Assembly (NCBI GenBank): GCA_947483545.1
Contig: CANKNP010000078.1
Span: 1 to 16,662 of the forward strand
Length of the DNA: 16,662 bases
Source of the DNA: Deltaproteobacteria bacterium
GTDB lineage: Bacteria; Myxococcota; UBA796; SXON01
Direction of reading: 5' to 3'
In this document: positions 1-7,853 of the stretch, piece by piece
How positions within the stretch are numbered: position 1 is the first letter of the stretch
Layout: every line of letters begins with the position of its first letter
Translations under genes and position numbers: made by a program
The notes under the pieces: model-generated
Databases searched by the model: none
Told to the model about the DNA's origin: nothing
The model's input: the letters and a program-made list of their open reading frames with translations, nothing else

Positions 1-285
1 GAAACATGGGTCCGGTCCTCCCGGCTCCGGAGTACCGGACCGGGAGGCCCGACGCGGTCCGGCCTGGCTTTCATCGTGCGTCGGGTCGTGACGTCCGCCG
101 AAGTCATAGGGTGTACCAACTGCGAGGGGCAAGCCCCCCATTTCACCGGTGGCGGCTGCCGAAGCGGTTTGGCACTCAGGGTTTCGACAGGCAAACGGGC
201 TCCAGCTGGTCCCAGCTCTTAGCGGGACTTCAGGCGGTTGTCGCTACCAGCCTCGCTCGTCGAGGGGGGCGGGCTAAATTCCCCC
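1..285. other. Unassigned leader region with small hairpins
   Basis: I recognise no gene here. A hairpin is visible at 9-41: GGTCCGGT pairs with ACCGGACC (9-16/34-41), with an inner CTCC/GGAG. A GGGG-CAAG-CCCC hairpin lies at 126-137. A short perfect inverted repeat AGCTGG-TC-CCAGCT lies at 204-217 and could be an operator. The hairpins lack T-runs, so I cannot call them terminators. The open frame running from position 6 into the next gene has no family signature and is Arg/Pro-rich, as expected for GC-rich noncoding sequence. The tail of a gene from beyond the left edge cannot be excluded. Confidence 0.4.
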
Positions 286-1815
286 ATGCGCTCCCAATTC
301 CCCCGGCTGGTCCCCGCCGAGCTTCAGACACGCGCGACGGCGTGGGTTGCTGGCCTTGGCGATCTCGACGACGAGGTGGGCGCCATCTGGCGTCGCATCG
401 ACCGCGGGACCTTGATCGGGGCGGGCTTCGGGCGCGACCTGTTTGAGCTGCGTGCTGATCCCGCTGCGGTCTGGGTCGCAGCCTTCGCGGTGATCTCCGG
501 CGACGACCCCGTCACCACGCAGCTCACCACCCGCGCCATGTTCGCCCGCTTCGGCGCGGACCTCCTCGCCCCGGTGGAGACATTGCTGGCCCCGATGCGC
601 CCCGCCCGCCGGGGGCGGGTTGCCACAGCCCTCCGCTCTGCGGCGAATGAACAGGGTACACCTCCGGAGTTGCGCTCCCGACTGCACGAGCTGATCGCCC
701 GCCACATCACCCGGCGTGTCCGCCGCGAGGCCGAGCAGGCCATCGCCGCGTTGGAGCTTGGCGATGAAGCAGGCGCCGACAAGCTCCTCCTTGAGCTCTG
801 GCGGTTCTCCCGCGATCCGGAGGTGGGCCAGCTCCTCGCCAACGCCAAGAACCCGCTGGCCGGCGTGCTGGCGGCGGCTCGCGCGGGGGACTGGCCGGCT
901 GCTGACCTTTTGCTGCAGCCCATCGCAGCGCGGGAGGGGGACCCTCGCATGGCCGAGTGGCTCGCGCCGTGGGTTGCGTTGCACCGGGAGAGCGCCCGGG
1001 CGCTGCCCGGCGTCGCCCAGGCGCTGATCCGGCAGAGCCTGCCCGCGACCCGTGCGATCGCCGACCAGCTCGACGTAGTGGCGCCGGACCCCGAGTTCCA
1101 GCCGGTCGATCTCGCGCAGATCGCGAGCCTCCGGGAGCTGCGCGCGGCGGCTGCGGATCCTCGGCCTCGGCAACTGTGGGCCGAGATCCATGCCAACCCG
1201 ACCGACCTCACGCCCCGCTGGATCCTCGCGGATCTGTACACCGAGCTGGGAAGTCCCCGGGGGCCATTCATGGCCGCGAGCCTGCGCGCCCTCGGAACCG
1301 GGCGACGGCCCTACGGGGAGGCCGCCACCCTGCGTCGTTGGGAGATGCGCTGGGCCGGCGCCTTTGGCCTGGAGCTGGAGGGGGATCGGCGCTGGGAAGG
1401 CGGCGTGATCGTGGCCGCCCACATCCGAAGCATCGGCCCCTACGCCCGGCCCCATCCGGAGTGGCGACTCGTTGAGGAGTTGCACCTGGATTTTGCCGGC
1501 GGATCCCTGCCGATGCTGACCCCGGCGCAGTTTCCTCGGCTGCGGATCCTCGGCACGCTCGTCGCCGACGACTTGCCGGTGCTGGCGGACCTACCCATCG
1601 TCGCGCAGTTGGAGAAGATCTATGTGTTCCTCGGCGTGCGCTTTGAGTTGACCCTAAGGCGCTTGGGTGCGTTCCCCTTTGCCGAGCGCGTCGTGCTGGT
1701 CGTGTCAGACGGGGGCCTGCGCGACTTTGCGTTGGAGACGATCCCGCGTCCCTTTGTCCGGGCGGTGCCGAAGATCAGGCAGTTGCCGATCGCGGCGCGG
1801 GGGCGGGCGGGGTGA
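286..1815 (+). CDS. TIGR02996-type repeat-companion protein with LRR-like C-terminus
   Basis: A 509-residue protein, probably cytoplasmic since no signal peptide is seen. Residues about 297-337 match the TIGR02996 'repeat-companion' signature (LWAEIHANPTDLTPRW..LADLYTELGSPRGPFM; the family pattern is roughly 'LxAAIxANPxDDAPRLVYADWLxERGDPRGEF'). This domain is strongly expanded in Myxococcota and is typically followed by leucine-rich-repeat-like strands. Here, residues about 390-490 show regular Leu-rich strand/turn periodicity (EELHLDFAGG, FPRLRILGTLVADDLPVLADL). The first 290 residues are Ala/Leu/Arg-rich and probably helical, with no family I recognise. The biochemical role of TIGR02996 proteins is unknown; an interaction scaffold is the usual inference. 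I chose ATG 286; an in-frame TTG at 238 would add 16 residues, and neither start has a well-spaced Shine-Dalgarno (GAGG at 262 is about 20 nt from the ATG). The stop is 74 nt before the next gene's ATG. Confidence 0.75.
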   Translation: MRSQFPRLVPAELQTRATAWVAGLGDLDDEVGAIWRRIDRGTLIGAGFGRDLFELRADPAAVWVAAFAVISGDDPVTTQLTTRAMFARFGADLLAPVETLLAPMRPARRGRVATALRSAANEQGTPPELRSRLHELIARHITRRVRREAEQAIAALELGDEAGADKLLLELWRFSRDPEVGQLLANAKNPLAGVLAAARAGDWPAADLLLQPIAAREGDPRMAEWLAPWVALHRESARALPGVAQALIRQSLPATRAIADQLDVVAPDPEFQPVDLAQIASLRELRAAAADPRPRQLWAEIHANPTDLTPRWILADLYTELGSPRGPFMAASLRALGTGRRPYGEAATLRRWEMRWAGAFGLELEGDRRWEGGVIVAAHIRSIGPYARPHPEWRLVEELHLDFAGGSLPMLTPAQFPRLRILGTLVADDLPVLADLPIVAQLEKIYVFLGVRFELTLRRLGAFPFAERVVLVVSDGGLRDFALETIPRPFVRAVPKIRQLPIAARGRAG

Positions 1816-1880
1816 GGGACACCCCCAACAACGCGCACACCGACGTATTTTGCGGTATCGTGCGGATCCTGTCCCCGTCC

Positions 1881-1884
1881 GAGG
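1881..1884 (+). promoter_or_regulatory. Ribosome binding site of the TSP3/VWA lipoprotein gene
   Basis: GAGG followed by 5 nt and then ATG at 1890. This site decides the start against an upstream in-frame GTG at 1812, which overlaps the previous stop as GTGA. Only the ATG start puts a lipoprotein signal peptide at the very N-terminus. Confidence 0.6.
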
Positions 1885-1889
1885 TCCCG

Positions 1890-3926
1890 ATGCTGCGCCT
1901 ATCCGCCCTCTCCCTTTGCCTCTCGCTCGCCCTTGTCGGCTGCGATCCCGACAAAGACGCCGCCCTGCCGGAGGACTCCGCCGCGGGCCTCGACAGCGGG
2001 CCGGTCACCCAGGCCGACGCCGATGAGGACCTGATCATGGACGCGCACGAGGGCGACGCGGATCCCGACGGCGATGGCCTGCCGAACAACGAAGACAAAG
2101 ACGCCGATGGCGACGTGATCCGCGACATCGTGGAGGCCGGCGACGAGGACCCGCTCACGCTCCCCGTCGATACGGACGGCGACGGTACGCCCGACTACCT
2201 GGACCTCGACGCCGACAACAACTGCATCGGCGACGTGGTCGAGTCTGGCCGGGATGACGGCGGGGCCGATGACACCGACGCCGACGGTACGCAGGACTTC
2301 CAGGACTTCGACAACGACGCCGACGGCATCTCCGACGTGCTCGAGATCGGCGATGCGTGCGGCGCTCCCGACAGCGATGGGGATCTGGCCGCCGATTACA
2401 TGGACCAGGACTCCGACAACGACGGCATCGGTGACCAGTTCGAGTCCGGAATCGGCACGTTCTCCGACGTGCCGGTGGACACCGACAACGACGGCATCGA
2501 CGACTACCTCGACCCCGACTCCGACAACGATGGCGCCACCGATGCGGAGGAGAGCGGGACGAACGGTAGCGCCTCCGTCGAGCCTCGCGACACGGACAAC
2601 GACGGCCACTCCGACGCCTCGGACACCGACTCGGACGGCGATGGGCTGGCGGACGCCGACGAGGCAGGCAGCGGCACCGACCCTTACGACGCCGACACCG
2701 ATGGCGACGGTTTCTCGGATGGCGGCGAGGTCACCGCCGGCACCGATCCCCTCGATCCCACCAGCGTCGTGGACGGCATCTACGTGGAGGTCCCCGAGCG
2801 CACGGAGATCGAGACCGCGTTCGACTTCGAGCTCCTGCTGGAGCGCGGCGACATCGGCTTCATCATCGACACCACCTGCTCGATGGGCAGCACCATCAGC
2901 GCGGTGTCGGGCGAGTTCGGCCAGATCGTCACGGACCTGACCACCACGCTGCCGGACGCCCAGTATGCGGTCGGAGGGCACGATGACTACGCCTACGGGG
3001 GATTTGGCACCCCCGGGAGCGACAAGCCGTTCTACCTGAACCAGCAGGTCACTTCGGATCAGACCGCGATTCAGGACGGCCTCAACGCGCTCACCACCCA
3101 CTCGGGTGCGGACGGCCCGGAGTCCGGCATGGCGGCGCTGCACATGGCTGCCTCCGGCATGGGCTACGATCAGGACTGCGACGGCACCTACGACTCGTCC
3201 ACCGACGTGTACCCCTTCCTCGCGGACGCAACGAACCCCGACCTCGACCCGTTCGGTGGCTCGGGCGGGCAGTACTACGACTCCAGCACGGTCGATGGCG
3301 GCACCAACGGTGGCATGGGCTTCCGCGACTATGCGCTTCCGGTGCTCGTCCTCGCGGACGACAACTACATGCGCGACCCGAGCTCCACGAACGCCAGCTA
3401 CAACCAGGCCCCTGGGGGCTGCCCCACGGACAGCACCGAAGCGGATGTCGTCGCCGCTTGCCTCGATCTTGGGGTGCGTTTGGTGGGTGTCTCGGTCAAC
3501 GGCTCGTTGCCCTACCCGCAGATGATCTCGCTCGCGCAGCAGACCGACTCCTACGCCGACCTCGATGGGGACGGCGTCGCCGATGAGGAGGTCGTTCAGA
3601 CCTGGTCGGGCTCCAGCACCACGTTCCGCGAGACCCTGGTCACCGCGATCCAGCAGCTCGTCGCTGCGGTGAAGTTCTCGGAGGTCACCCTCTCCGTCGA
3701 GAACGACCCGTACGGCTTTGTGCAGAGCATCGATCCCGACCACTACTCGGACCTCGGCGCAGAAGACACCGGCACGTTCCTCACGTTCACGCTCACGTTC
3801 CGCGGGACCGTCGCCGCGACCACGTCCGACCAGTCCTATGCGTTGGACCTCGTCGTCCTTGGCGACGAGGCCATCGAGGTCGCGCGCAAGCAGATCATCG
3901 TCGTTGTCCCTGGCACGACCCACTAG
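1890..3926 (+). CDS. Lipoprotein with thrombospondin type-3-like calcium repeats and a VWA domain
   Basis: A 678-residue predicted surface or periplasmic lipoprotein. Residues 1-18 form a signal peptide (MLRLSALSLCLSLALVGC) with lipobox LVGC; Cys18 would be lipidated and Asp19 is at +2. Residues about 44-290 contain many Asp-rich DxDxDG(xxD) repeats of the thrombospondin type-3 kind (DTDGDGTPD, DTDNDGIDD, DTDGDGFSD), which in known proteins bind Ca2+ and form a stiff stalk. A von Willebrand A domain follows at about 321-600. Its MIDAS loop is D327-T-T-C-S331, a conservative variant of DxSxS, and the GADGPES segment is the expected second metal-loop region. Another calcium loop (DLDGDGVADEE) lies inside the VWA. 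The last 80 residues look like a beta-sandwich. The probable role is cation-dependent adhesion or ligand binding outside the inner membrane; the ligand is unknown. The next lipoprotein starts 17 nt downstream, so the two are likely co-transcribed. Confidence 0.85.
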   Translation: MLRLSALSLCLSLALVGCDPDKDAALPEDSAAGLDSGPVTQADADEDLIMDAHEGDADPDGDGLPNNEDKDADGDVIRDIVEAGDEDPLTLPVDTDGDGTPDYLDLDADNNCIGDVVESGRDDGGADDTDADGTQDFQDFDNDADGISDVLEIGDACGAPDSDGDLAADYMDQDSDNDGIGDQFESGIGTFSDVPVDTDNDGIDDYLDPDSDNDGATDAEESGTNGSASVEPRDTDNDGHSDASDTDSDGDGLADADEAGSGTDPYDADTDGDGFSDGGEVTAGTDPLDPTSVVDGIYVEVPERTEIETAFDFELLLERGDIGFIIDTTCSMGSTISAVSGEFGQIVTDLTTTLPDAQYAVGGHDDYAYGGFGTPGSDKPFYLNQQVTSDQTAIQDGLNALTTHSGADGPESGMAALHMAASGMGYDQDCDGTYDSSTDVYPFLADATNPDLDPFGGSGGQYYDSSTVDGGTNGGMGFRDYALPVLVLADDNYMRDPSSTNASYNQAPGGCPTDSTEADVVAACLDLGVRLVGVSVNGSLPYPQMISLAQQTDSYADLDGDGVADEEVVQTWSGSSTTFRETLVTAIQQLVAAVKFSEVTLSVENDPYGFVQSIDPDHYSDLGAEDTGTFLTFTLTFRGTVAATTSDQSYALDLVVLGDEAIEVARKQIIVVVPGTTH

Positions 3927-3943
3927 ATTCGGAGCTCCCGCCC

Positions 3944-5938
3944 ATGCGTCACGCCGCCCCCCTCCTCCCGCTTTTGGTCCTCGCCGCCTGCGACATCGAA
4001 CAGGGCCTCAAGGGCCAGCAGAGCGATCCCGATCCCTTCGACACCGGCGTCACCTGGGACACGCAGCACGACAGCGAGGACATCCCCGCGACCGAGGAGC
4101 TGTGCGACGGCATGGACAACGATGGCGACGGCACCGTCGATGAGGACTACCCGGACGCCAACGCCAACGGCCGCGCCGATTGCCTCGACGATGAGTGTGC
4201 GCCGCTCAACTTCAGCACGACGGGCTCGATCACCATCGACCCCGAGTGTCAGGGCACCACCAGCGAGACCTCCGGCGCCGAGATCGTCGATCCCTGGGCC
4301 GTACGCACCAAGTGGACGTTCAACTCGCCCTCAGCCGATGCCTCCGCGTCCAACTCCTACGCCCAGCCGGTCATCGGAAACCTCGACGATGACAACGGCG
4401 ACGGCCAAATCGACGAAGACGACAACGCCGACGTGGTCGTCAACGCCTTCGGCAGCTCCGGCTACATCGTCGCCATCGACGGCGCGACGGGCGCTGAGAA
4501 GTGGAGCTACCGTGGGAGTTCGACGACCGCTGGCGTCATCATCGCGGACGTGGACAACGACGGCTCGCCCGACGTCATCAGCTACAACAGCTCCGCCAAG
4601 CCCATCGCGCTGAACGGCGACGGCACGTTGAAGTGGACCGCGTCCCAGTCGCCATCGTCTACGTCCTACCCGTTGGTCACGGTCGCGGACCTTGATGAGG
4701 ACGGTGTGCCCGAGGTCATCGCGGACGATCTGGTGCTCGACGGCCCGAGCGGCAGCGTGCTGTTCAGCCTGAACGCGTCGTCGTCGAACCCCTACCGGAT
4801 CGCCGCGGTCGCGGACGTGGATCTCGACGGCGACCAGGAGATCTTCATGACCGGCAAGGCCTACGACAGCGATGGCACGCTGCTCTGGGACACCGGAGAG
4901 GTCGGCACCTATGGGTTCTGGCCCGTCATCGTGAACGCCGACGAGGACGACGAGGCCGAGATTGGCTTCGTCGGCAAGAAGTGGACGCTCTGGGAGCACG
5001 ACGGCACCGAGATCTTCAATGTCAGCTACGGCAGCACCGCCCAGCCGGGTCCTCCTTGCGCCGGGGACTTCGACGGCGACGGCGTGACCGAGGTCGCCTG
5101 GGGTGCCTACCAGACCTTCGTCATGTACGAGCTCGACGGCACCGCCGTCTGGTCGGTCCCGATGAACGACACGTCCGGGCTCGCCGGCTGCTCTGGCTAC
5201 GATGTGAACAACGACGACGCGCTGGAGATCCTCTTCGCAGACCAGGACTCGTTCAAGATCATGGACGGCGCGACCGGCGGCACGAACTACATCAACAACG
5301 ACCACGCCTCCGGGACGGTGTTCGAGTACCCCAGCGTCGCGGACATGGACGCCGACGGGCACGCCGAGATCGTGCTGGCCAGCAACTATGGGGCCGCCTG
5401 GGGTCTGCTGTCGGTGTTCGAGCACGACGGCGACGGTTGGCCGGCCGCGGGCACCACCTGGGGCCTCCATGACTTCGCCATCACCAACATCGAGCCCGAT
5501 GGCAGCGTGCCTCGCAACCCCGAGCCCTACTGGACGAAGTACAACGTCTACCGGGCGCGGGTCGCAGCGGACGATCCGTCCACCCCCGATCTGGTCGCGG
5601 AGATCACGGACATCTGCCTGCTCGACTGTACGTACGGGCCGATTCTCGTCGGCGTGCAGGTCCAGAACGAGGGCGGGGTCGATGTCGATGCGGGCACCTA
5701 CGTGTCGCTCTACGCAAACAACGAGGACAGTTCGCTCACCCTCATCGGCACGCAGACCATGCCCGCCATCGCGATGGGCACCCGCATCGACGGCGTCACC
5801 TTCGAGGTCCTGCCCTCGCAGATCGGCGCGCGCGGGTTCACCGCCGTCGTGGACGATGACGGCACCGGCGATGGCGCCATCTCCGAGTGTGACGAAGAGA
5901 ACAACATGGACCTGTACACCGACGCTTTCTGTCAGTGA
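3944..5938 (+). CDS. Lipoprotein with MopE-like motif, FG-GAP/VCBS repeats and CARDB domain
   Basis: A 664-residue predicted exported lipoprotein. The signal peptide is MRHAAPLLPLLVLAAC with lipobox LAAC (Cys16). ATG 3944 is preceded by GGAG (3931-3934) at 9-nt spacing. At residues 54-67 there is a MopE-like metal-binding motif (CDGMDNDGDGTVDED). Residues about 110-510 hold repeated blade segments of the FG-GAP/VCBS type, each with a DxDxDG-like calcium loop (VADVDLDGDQEIFM, CAGDFDGDGVTEVAW, VADMDADGHAEIVLA). This predicts an integrin-alpha-like beta-propeller. Residues about 553-660 look like a CARDB adhesion module (VQVQNEGGVDVDAGTYVSLY, ending CDEENNMD). The architecture suggests an extracellular, calcium-stabilised binding or adhesion protein; the ligand is not inferable. 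It lies 17 nt after the VWA lipoprotein, and the pairing of a VWA with a propeller recalls partner modules in adhesion, but any interaction is inference. Confidence 0.85.
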   Translation: MRHAAPLLPLLVLAACDIEQGLKGQQSDPDPFDTGVTWDTQHDSEDIPATEELCDGMDNDGDGTVDEDYPDANANGRADCLDDECAPLNFSTTGSITIDPECQGTTSETSGAEIVDPWAVRTKWTFNSPSADASASNSYAQPVIGNLDDDNGDGQIDEDDNADVVVNAFGSSGYIVAIDGATGAEKWSYRGSSTTAGVIIADVDNDGSPDVISYNSSAKPIALNGDGTLKWTASQSPSSTSYPLVTVADLDEDGVPEVIADDLVLDGPSGSVLFSLNASSSNPYRIAAVADVDLDGDQEIFMTGKAYDSDGTLLWDTGEVGTYGFWPVIVNADEDDEAEIGFVGKKWTLWEHDGTEIFNVSYGSTAQPGPPCAGDFDGDGVTEVAWGAYQTFVMYELDGTAVWSVPMNDTSGLAGCSGYDVNNDDALEILFADQDSFKIMDGATGGTNYINNDHASGTVFEYPSVADMDADGHAEIVLASNYGAAWGLLSVFEHDGDGWPAAGTTWGLHDFAITNIEPDGSVPRNPEPYWTKYNVYRARVAADDPSTPDLVAEITDICLLDCTYGPILVGVQVQNEGGVDVDAGTYVSLYANNEDSSLTLIGTQTMPAIAMGTRIDGVTFEVLPSQIGARGFTAVVDDDGTGDGAISECDEENNMDLYTDAFCQ

Positions 5939-5942
5939 TGCG

Positions 5943-5956
5943 GGCGGCTCGCCGCC
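5943..5956. terminator. Weak terminator-like hairpin after the FG-GAP lipoprotein
   Basis: GGCGG-CTCG-CCGCC begins 5 nt after the stop codon at 5938. The stem is only 5 bp and no T-run follows, so it may simply be chance in GC-rich DNA. Confidence 0.2.
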
Positions 5957-6002
5957 GATCCGTGCGCTCGGCGAACCTCGCGCCCGGATCGACGGTTCTT
6001 TT

Positions 6003-6076
6003 GCACCGTTCCTACCGGCGGAATGCGACGGTTCGTCGAAGACGCCGAGCCCGTCGCCGTCCACCTGGAACGGTGC
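6003..6076 (+). other. Nested inverted repeat, candidate structured leader RNA
   Basis: The outer arms GCACCGTTCC (6003-6012) and GGAACGGTGC (6067-6076) are perfect complements. Nested inside are GCGACGG (6025-6031) with CCGTCGC (6051-6057), and a small CGTC-GAA-GACG hairpin (6034-6044). The element lies in the roughly 195-nt gap between two lipoprotein genes. It could be a leader structure, an attenuator or an mRNA-processing site. I know no riboswitch family that matches it. Confidence 0.35.
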
Positions 6077-6132
6077 GGGTTGGGGCCAGCCCGGCTCCAA
6101 GTCAAGTCCTTCCGGGGACTTATGGCGGTGTT

Positions 6133-6813
6133 GTGTGCCGAGCGCCCGGGCTGGCCCCCCACCCGCCACAGGTCCACCGCCACGGTGAAACGCCGCTGCA
6201 CATCGCGGTGCTGTTCCTGGCCTTCGGCTGCGTCCAACAGCCCTCTGACTCTGGCCCCCCCGACACGTCGGACACCGCCCCAGTGGACACCTCGGGTGAC
6301 TCCGACACCTCGGGCGAGACGGCCAGCGACTCCGACACGGCAGACACCTCGGAGACCGGGGAGACCGGCGTCCCCCCGTTGATCCTGCCCGGCTCCGTCA
6401 CGTTGACCGGCACGGTGCAGGGCATCCCCGTGAATCTGACCTGCGACGAGACCACCTCCCCAGAGCTTTTCATCCGGTACTGGGCGTCGTCCCTCGGCAA
6501 TATCAGCGGCACCGTGATCTGTGCCAACGACCTGGGCCAGCGCTTCACCCTGACGTTCATCAACCCCGCCGCCGGCTCCTGGACCGACACCTCCGACGGT
6601 AAGTCTTGGTCCTACGAGGATAGCTCTGGCTTGGTGCTCGCCTACGGCGTGCGCAACACCACCTCTTGGGCCATGGCGTTCACCACCTACGCCTGGCTCG
6701 ATACGACGACGTTTGAGCTGGAGGGCACGGTGGCCGGGAGCTGGACGACGGCGGAGGGCGAGGCGCTGGGGGATCTTTCGGGGGTGTTTGGGTTGGAGGT
6801 CGCGGGGGCTTGA
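6133..6813 (+). CDS. Small lipoprotein with acidic Ser/Thr linker (start uncertain)
   Basis: Predicted exported lipoprotein. The secure landmark is the lipobox HIAVLFLAFGC, with the lipidated Cys encoded at 6229. An Asp/Ser/Thr-rich spacer of about 40 residues follows (PDTSDTAPVDTSGDSDTSGE and onward), a linker common in lipoproteins of Myxococcota-like bacteria. The last 150 residues or so form an unrecognised beta-rich domain with two Cys (VNLTCDET and GTVICAND) that could form a disulfide. I know no family for it. The start is unclear: the GTG at 6133 used here gives a 33-residue signal peptide with a long n-region. A GTG at 6208, or a non-standard CTG at 6196 preceded by GGTGA, would give a very short peptide like that of the lipoprotein at 9817. 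The frame is open further upstream, but that part is Arg-rich and looks noncoding. The next gene begins about 20 nt downstream. Confidence 0.7.
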   Translation: MCRAPGLAPHPPQVHRHGETPLHIAVLFLAFGCVQQPSDSGPPDTSDTAPVDTSGDSDTSGETASDSDTADTSETGETGVPPLILPGSVTLTGTVQGIPVNLTCDETTSPELFIRYWASSLGNISGTVICANDLGQRFTLTFINPAAGSWTDTSDGKSWSYEDSSGLVLAYGVRNTTSWAMAFTTYAWLDTTTFELEGTVAGSWTTAEGEALGDLSGVFGLEVAGA

Positions 6814-6834
6814 GGGCGCGGTAGGATCCCTGTG

Positions 6835-7839
6835 ATGCCCAGCACGCCGACCGCCCCCAGCACCACGGCGAGCGTCAAGCGCGTGGCGGTGATCGCGTTG
6901 CTCGCGCTGGTCATCACCGCGGGCGTGGGACATACCCTGGGCGATTTGCTCACCGACGGAGAAGCGAGCGTAAACCCTGGGCTGTTGCTCCTCTCCGGCG
7001 TGCTCTGGAGCCTCGGGATCGCGGCGCAAGGGCCCCGCTGGGCGCTCCTCCTGCCGAGCGCGCGGATCGGCGGCCCGCCGCCGTCCGCGTCTCGCGCCGC
7101 CCTCGCGGTGCTTGGCACCAACGCGCTGACCGTGACGCTCCCCGGCCCTGCTGGCGAGGCGCTGCTCGCCGCATTTTGTGAGCGGGATCTCGGCATCCCC
7201 TGGGCGACAGGCGCTGCGGCGAAGCTGCTCTCCCGGGTGCTTGGGTTGCTGATCCTCGGGGTTTTGCTGCTCCTCGGCGTCGGGTTCCTGCCCGGCCTCT
7301 TGCGCTGGGCCCCGGCGGGGATCATCGCGGCGGTCGCCGGGGGCGTGGCCCTGGTGATCTACCTGGGTGCAGTGGGCCGAATTCGCTGGGTGGTGGATGC
7401 CATGCTCAGCCTGCTGCCGGCCGGAATCCAGGCCAAGGCCCAGGGCCCGGTGCGCGAGATCCTGGAGCACGCGTTGGCCCCGAGGGCCCAGCCAGTGTCG
7501 ATGTGGTTGAAGGCCGCGGCCTGGTCGTTGGTCAGCACCGGGCTGATGGGCGCCGGCGGGTATGTGAGCGCGCTCGCGGTGGGTGTCGCGCCGGACTTCA
7601 CGACGTATCTGTGGATGCACGTCGTCAGCTCGGTCGCCGGCCTCGTCGGGATGGTGGTTCCCGCCGGGCTTGGGCCGCTGGATGCGCTCTGGGTGCTGCT
7701 CTTCGTCGGCATCGACCGACCCGTCGAGGATGGCCTGCTTGCGGCGATCGCATGGCGCCAGATGCAGGCGGTGTCGCTGCTCGTGAGCCTTGGCCCGCTG
7801 GTTTGGGTCGGGCGGCGCACGGCGACCCCCGTTTCTTGA
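6835..7839 (+). CDS. LPG synthase TM-domain-like integral membrane protein
   Basis: A 334-residue polytopic inner-membrane protein of the lysylphosphatidylglycerol synthase TM-region / UPF0104 type (AglD2-like flippase domain). About seven or eight hydrophobic segments are visible, including residues 16-32, 47-64, 132-153, 160-180, 224-250 and 258-292. Family-like signatures are N96...LPGPAGEALLAAF (103-114; family N..lP.R.GE), the following K130-LLSRVLGLL helix, and VVPAGLGPLDALWVLL (274-289; family PGG/AGLG...). It lacks the soluble MprF aminoacyl-transferase domain, so a role in lipid or undecaprenyl-linked substrate translocation is more likely than lipid aminoacylation; the substrate is unknown. 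ATG 6835 follows AGGA (6823-6826) with 8-nt spacing; an adjoining GTG at 6832 is equally possible. The hydrolase gene begins 14 nt after the stop, suggesting a shared transcript. Confidence 0.8.
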   Translation: MPSTPTAPSTTASVKRVAVIALLALVITAGVGHTLGDLLTDGEASVNPGLLLLSGVLWSLGIAAQGPRWALLLPSARIGGPPPSASRAALAVLGTNALTVTLPGPAGEALLAAFCERDLGIPWATGAAAKLLSRVLGLLILGVLLLLGVGFLPGLLRWAPAGIIAAVAGGVALVIYLGAVGRIRWVVDAMLSLLPAGIQAKAQGPVREILEHALAPRAQPVSMWLKAAAWSLVSTGLMGAGGYVSALAVGVAPDFTTYLWMHVVSSVAGLVGMVVPAGLGPLDALWVLLFVGIDRPVEDGLLAAIAWRQMQAVSLLVSLGPLVWVGRRTATPVS

Positions 7840-7853
7840 TAGCCCCCGCCGCG

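Noticed and set aside
274..1485. Open frame of 403 codons on the - strand opposite the TIGR02996 gene
   Set aside because: Its composition is typical of GC-rich antisense frames, and the + strand carries the recognisable TIGR02996 domain.
1846..1861. Promoter upstream of the VWA lipoprotein gene (TATTTT or TATCGT as -10)
   Set aside because: No acceptable -35 box lies at 15-19 nt from either candidate.
1899..3923. Long open frame (674 codons) on the - strand opposite the VWA lipoprotein gene
   Set aside because: It is the reverse image of GAC/GAT-rich calcium repeats, giving a Val/Gly/Arg-rich product with no domain. The + strand has a signal peptide, a Shine-Dalgarno and clear domains.
5935..6132. 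N-terminal extension of the small lipoprotein from the ATG overlapping the previous stop
   Set aside because: It would put about 90 Arg-rich residues before a lipobox, which is not compatible with a lipoprotein signal peptide. The stretch contains nested inverted repeats instead.
4331..6169. Long open frame (612 codons) on the - strand opposite the FG-GAP lipoprotein gene
   Set aside because: Same artefact of Asp-rich codons read backwards: Val/His/Asp-rich with no family signature, and the + strand gene is secure.
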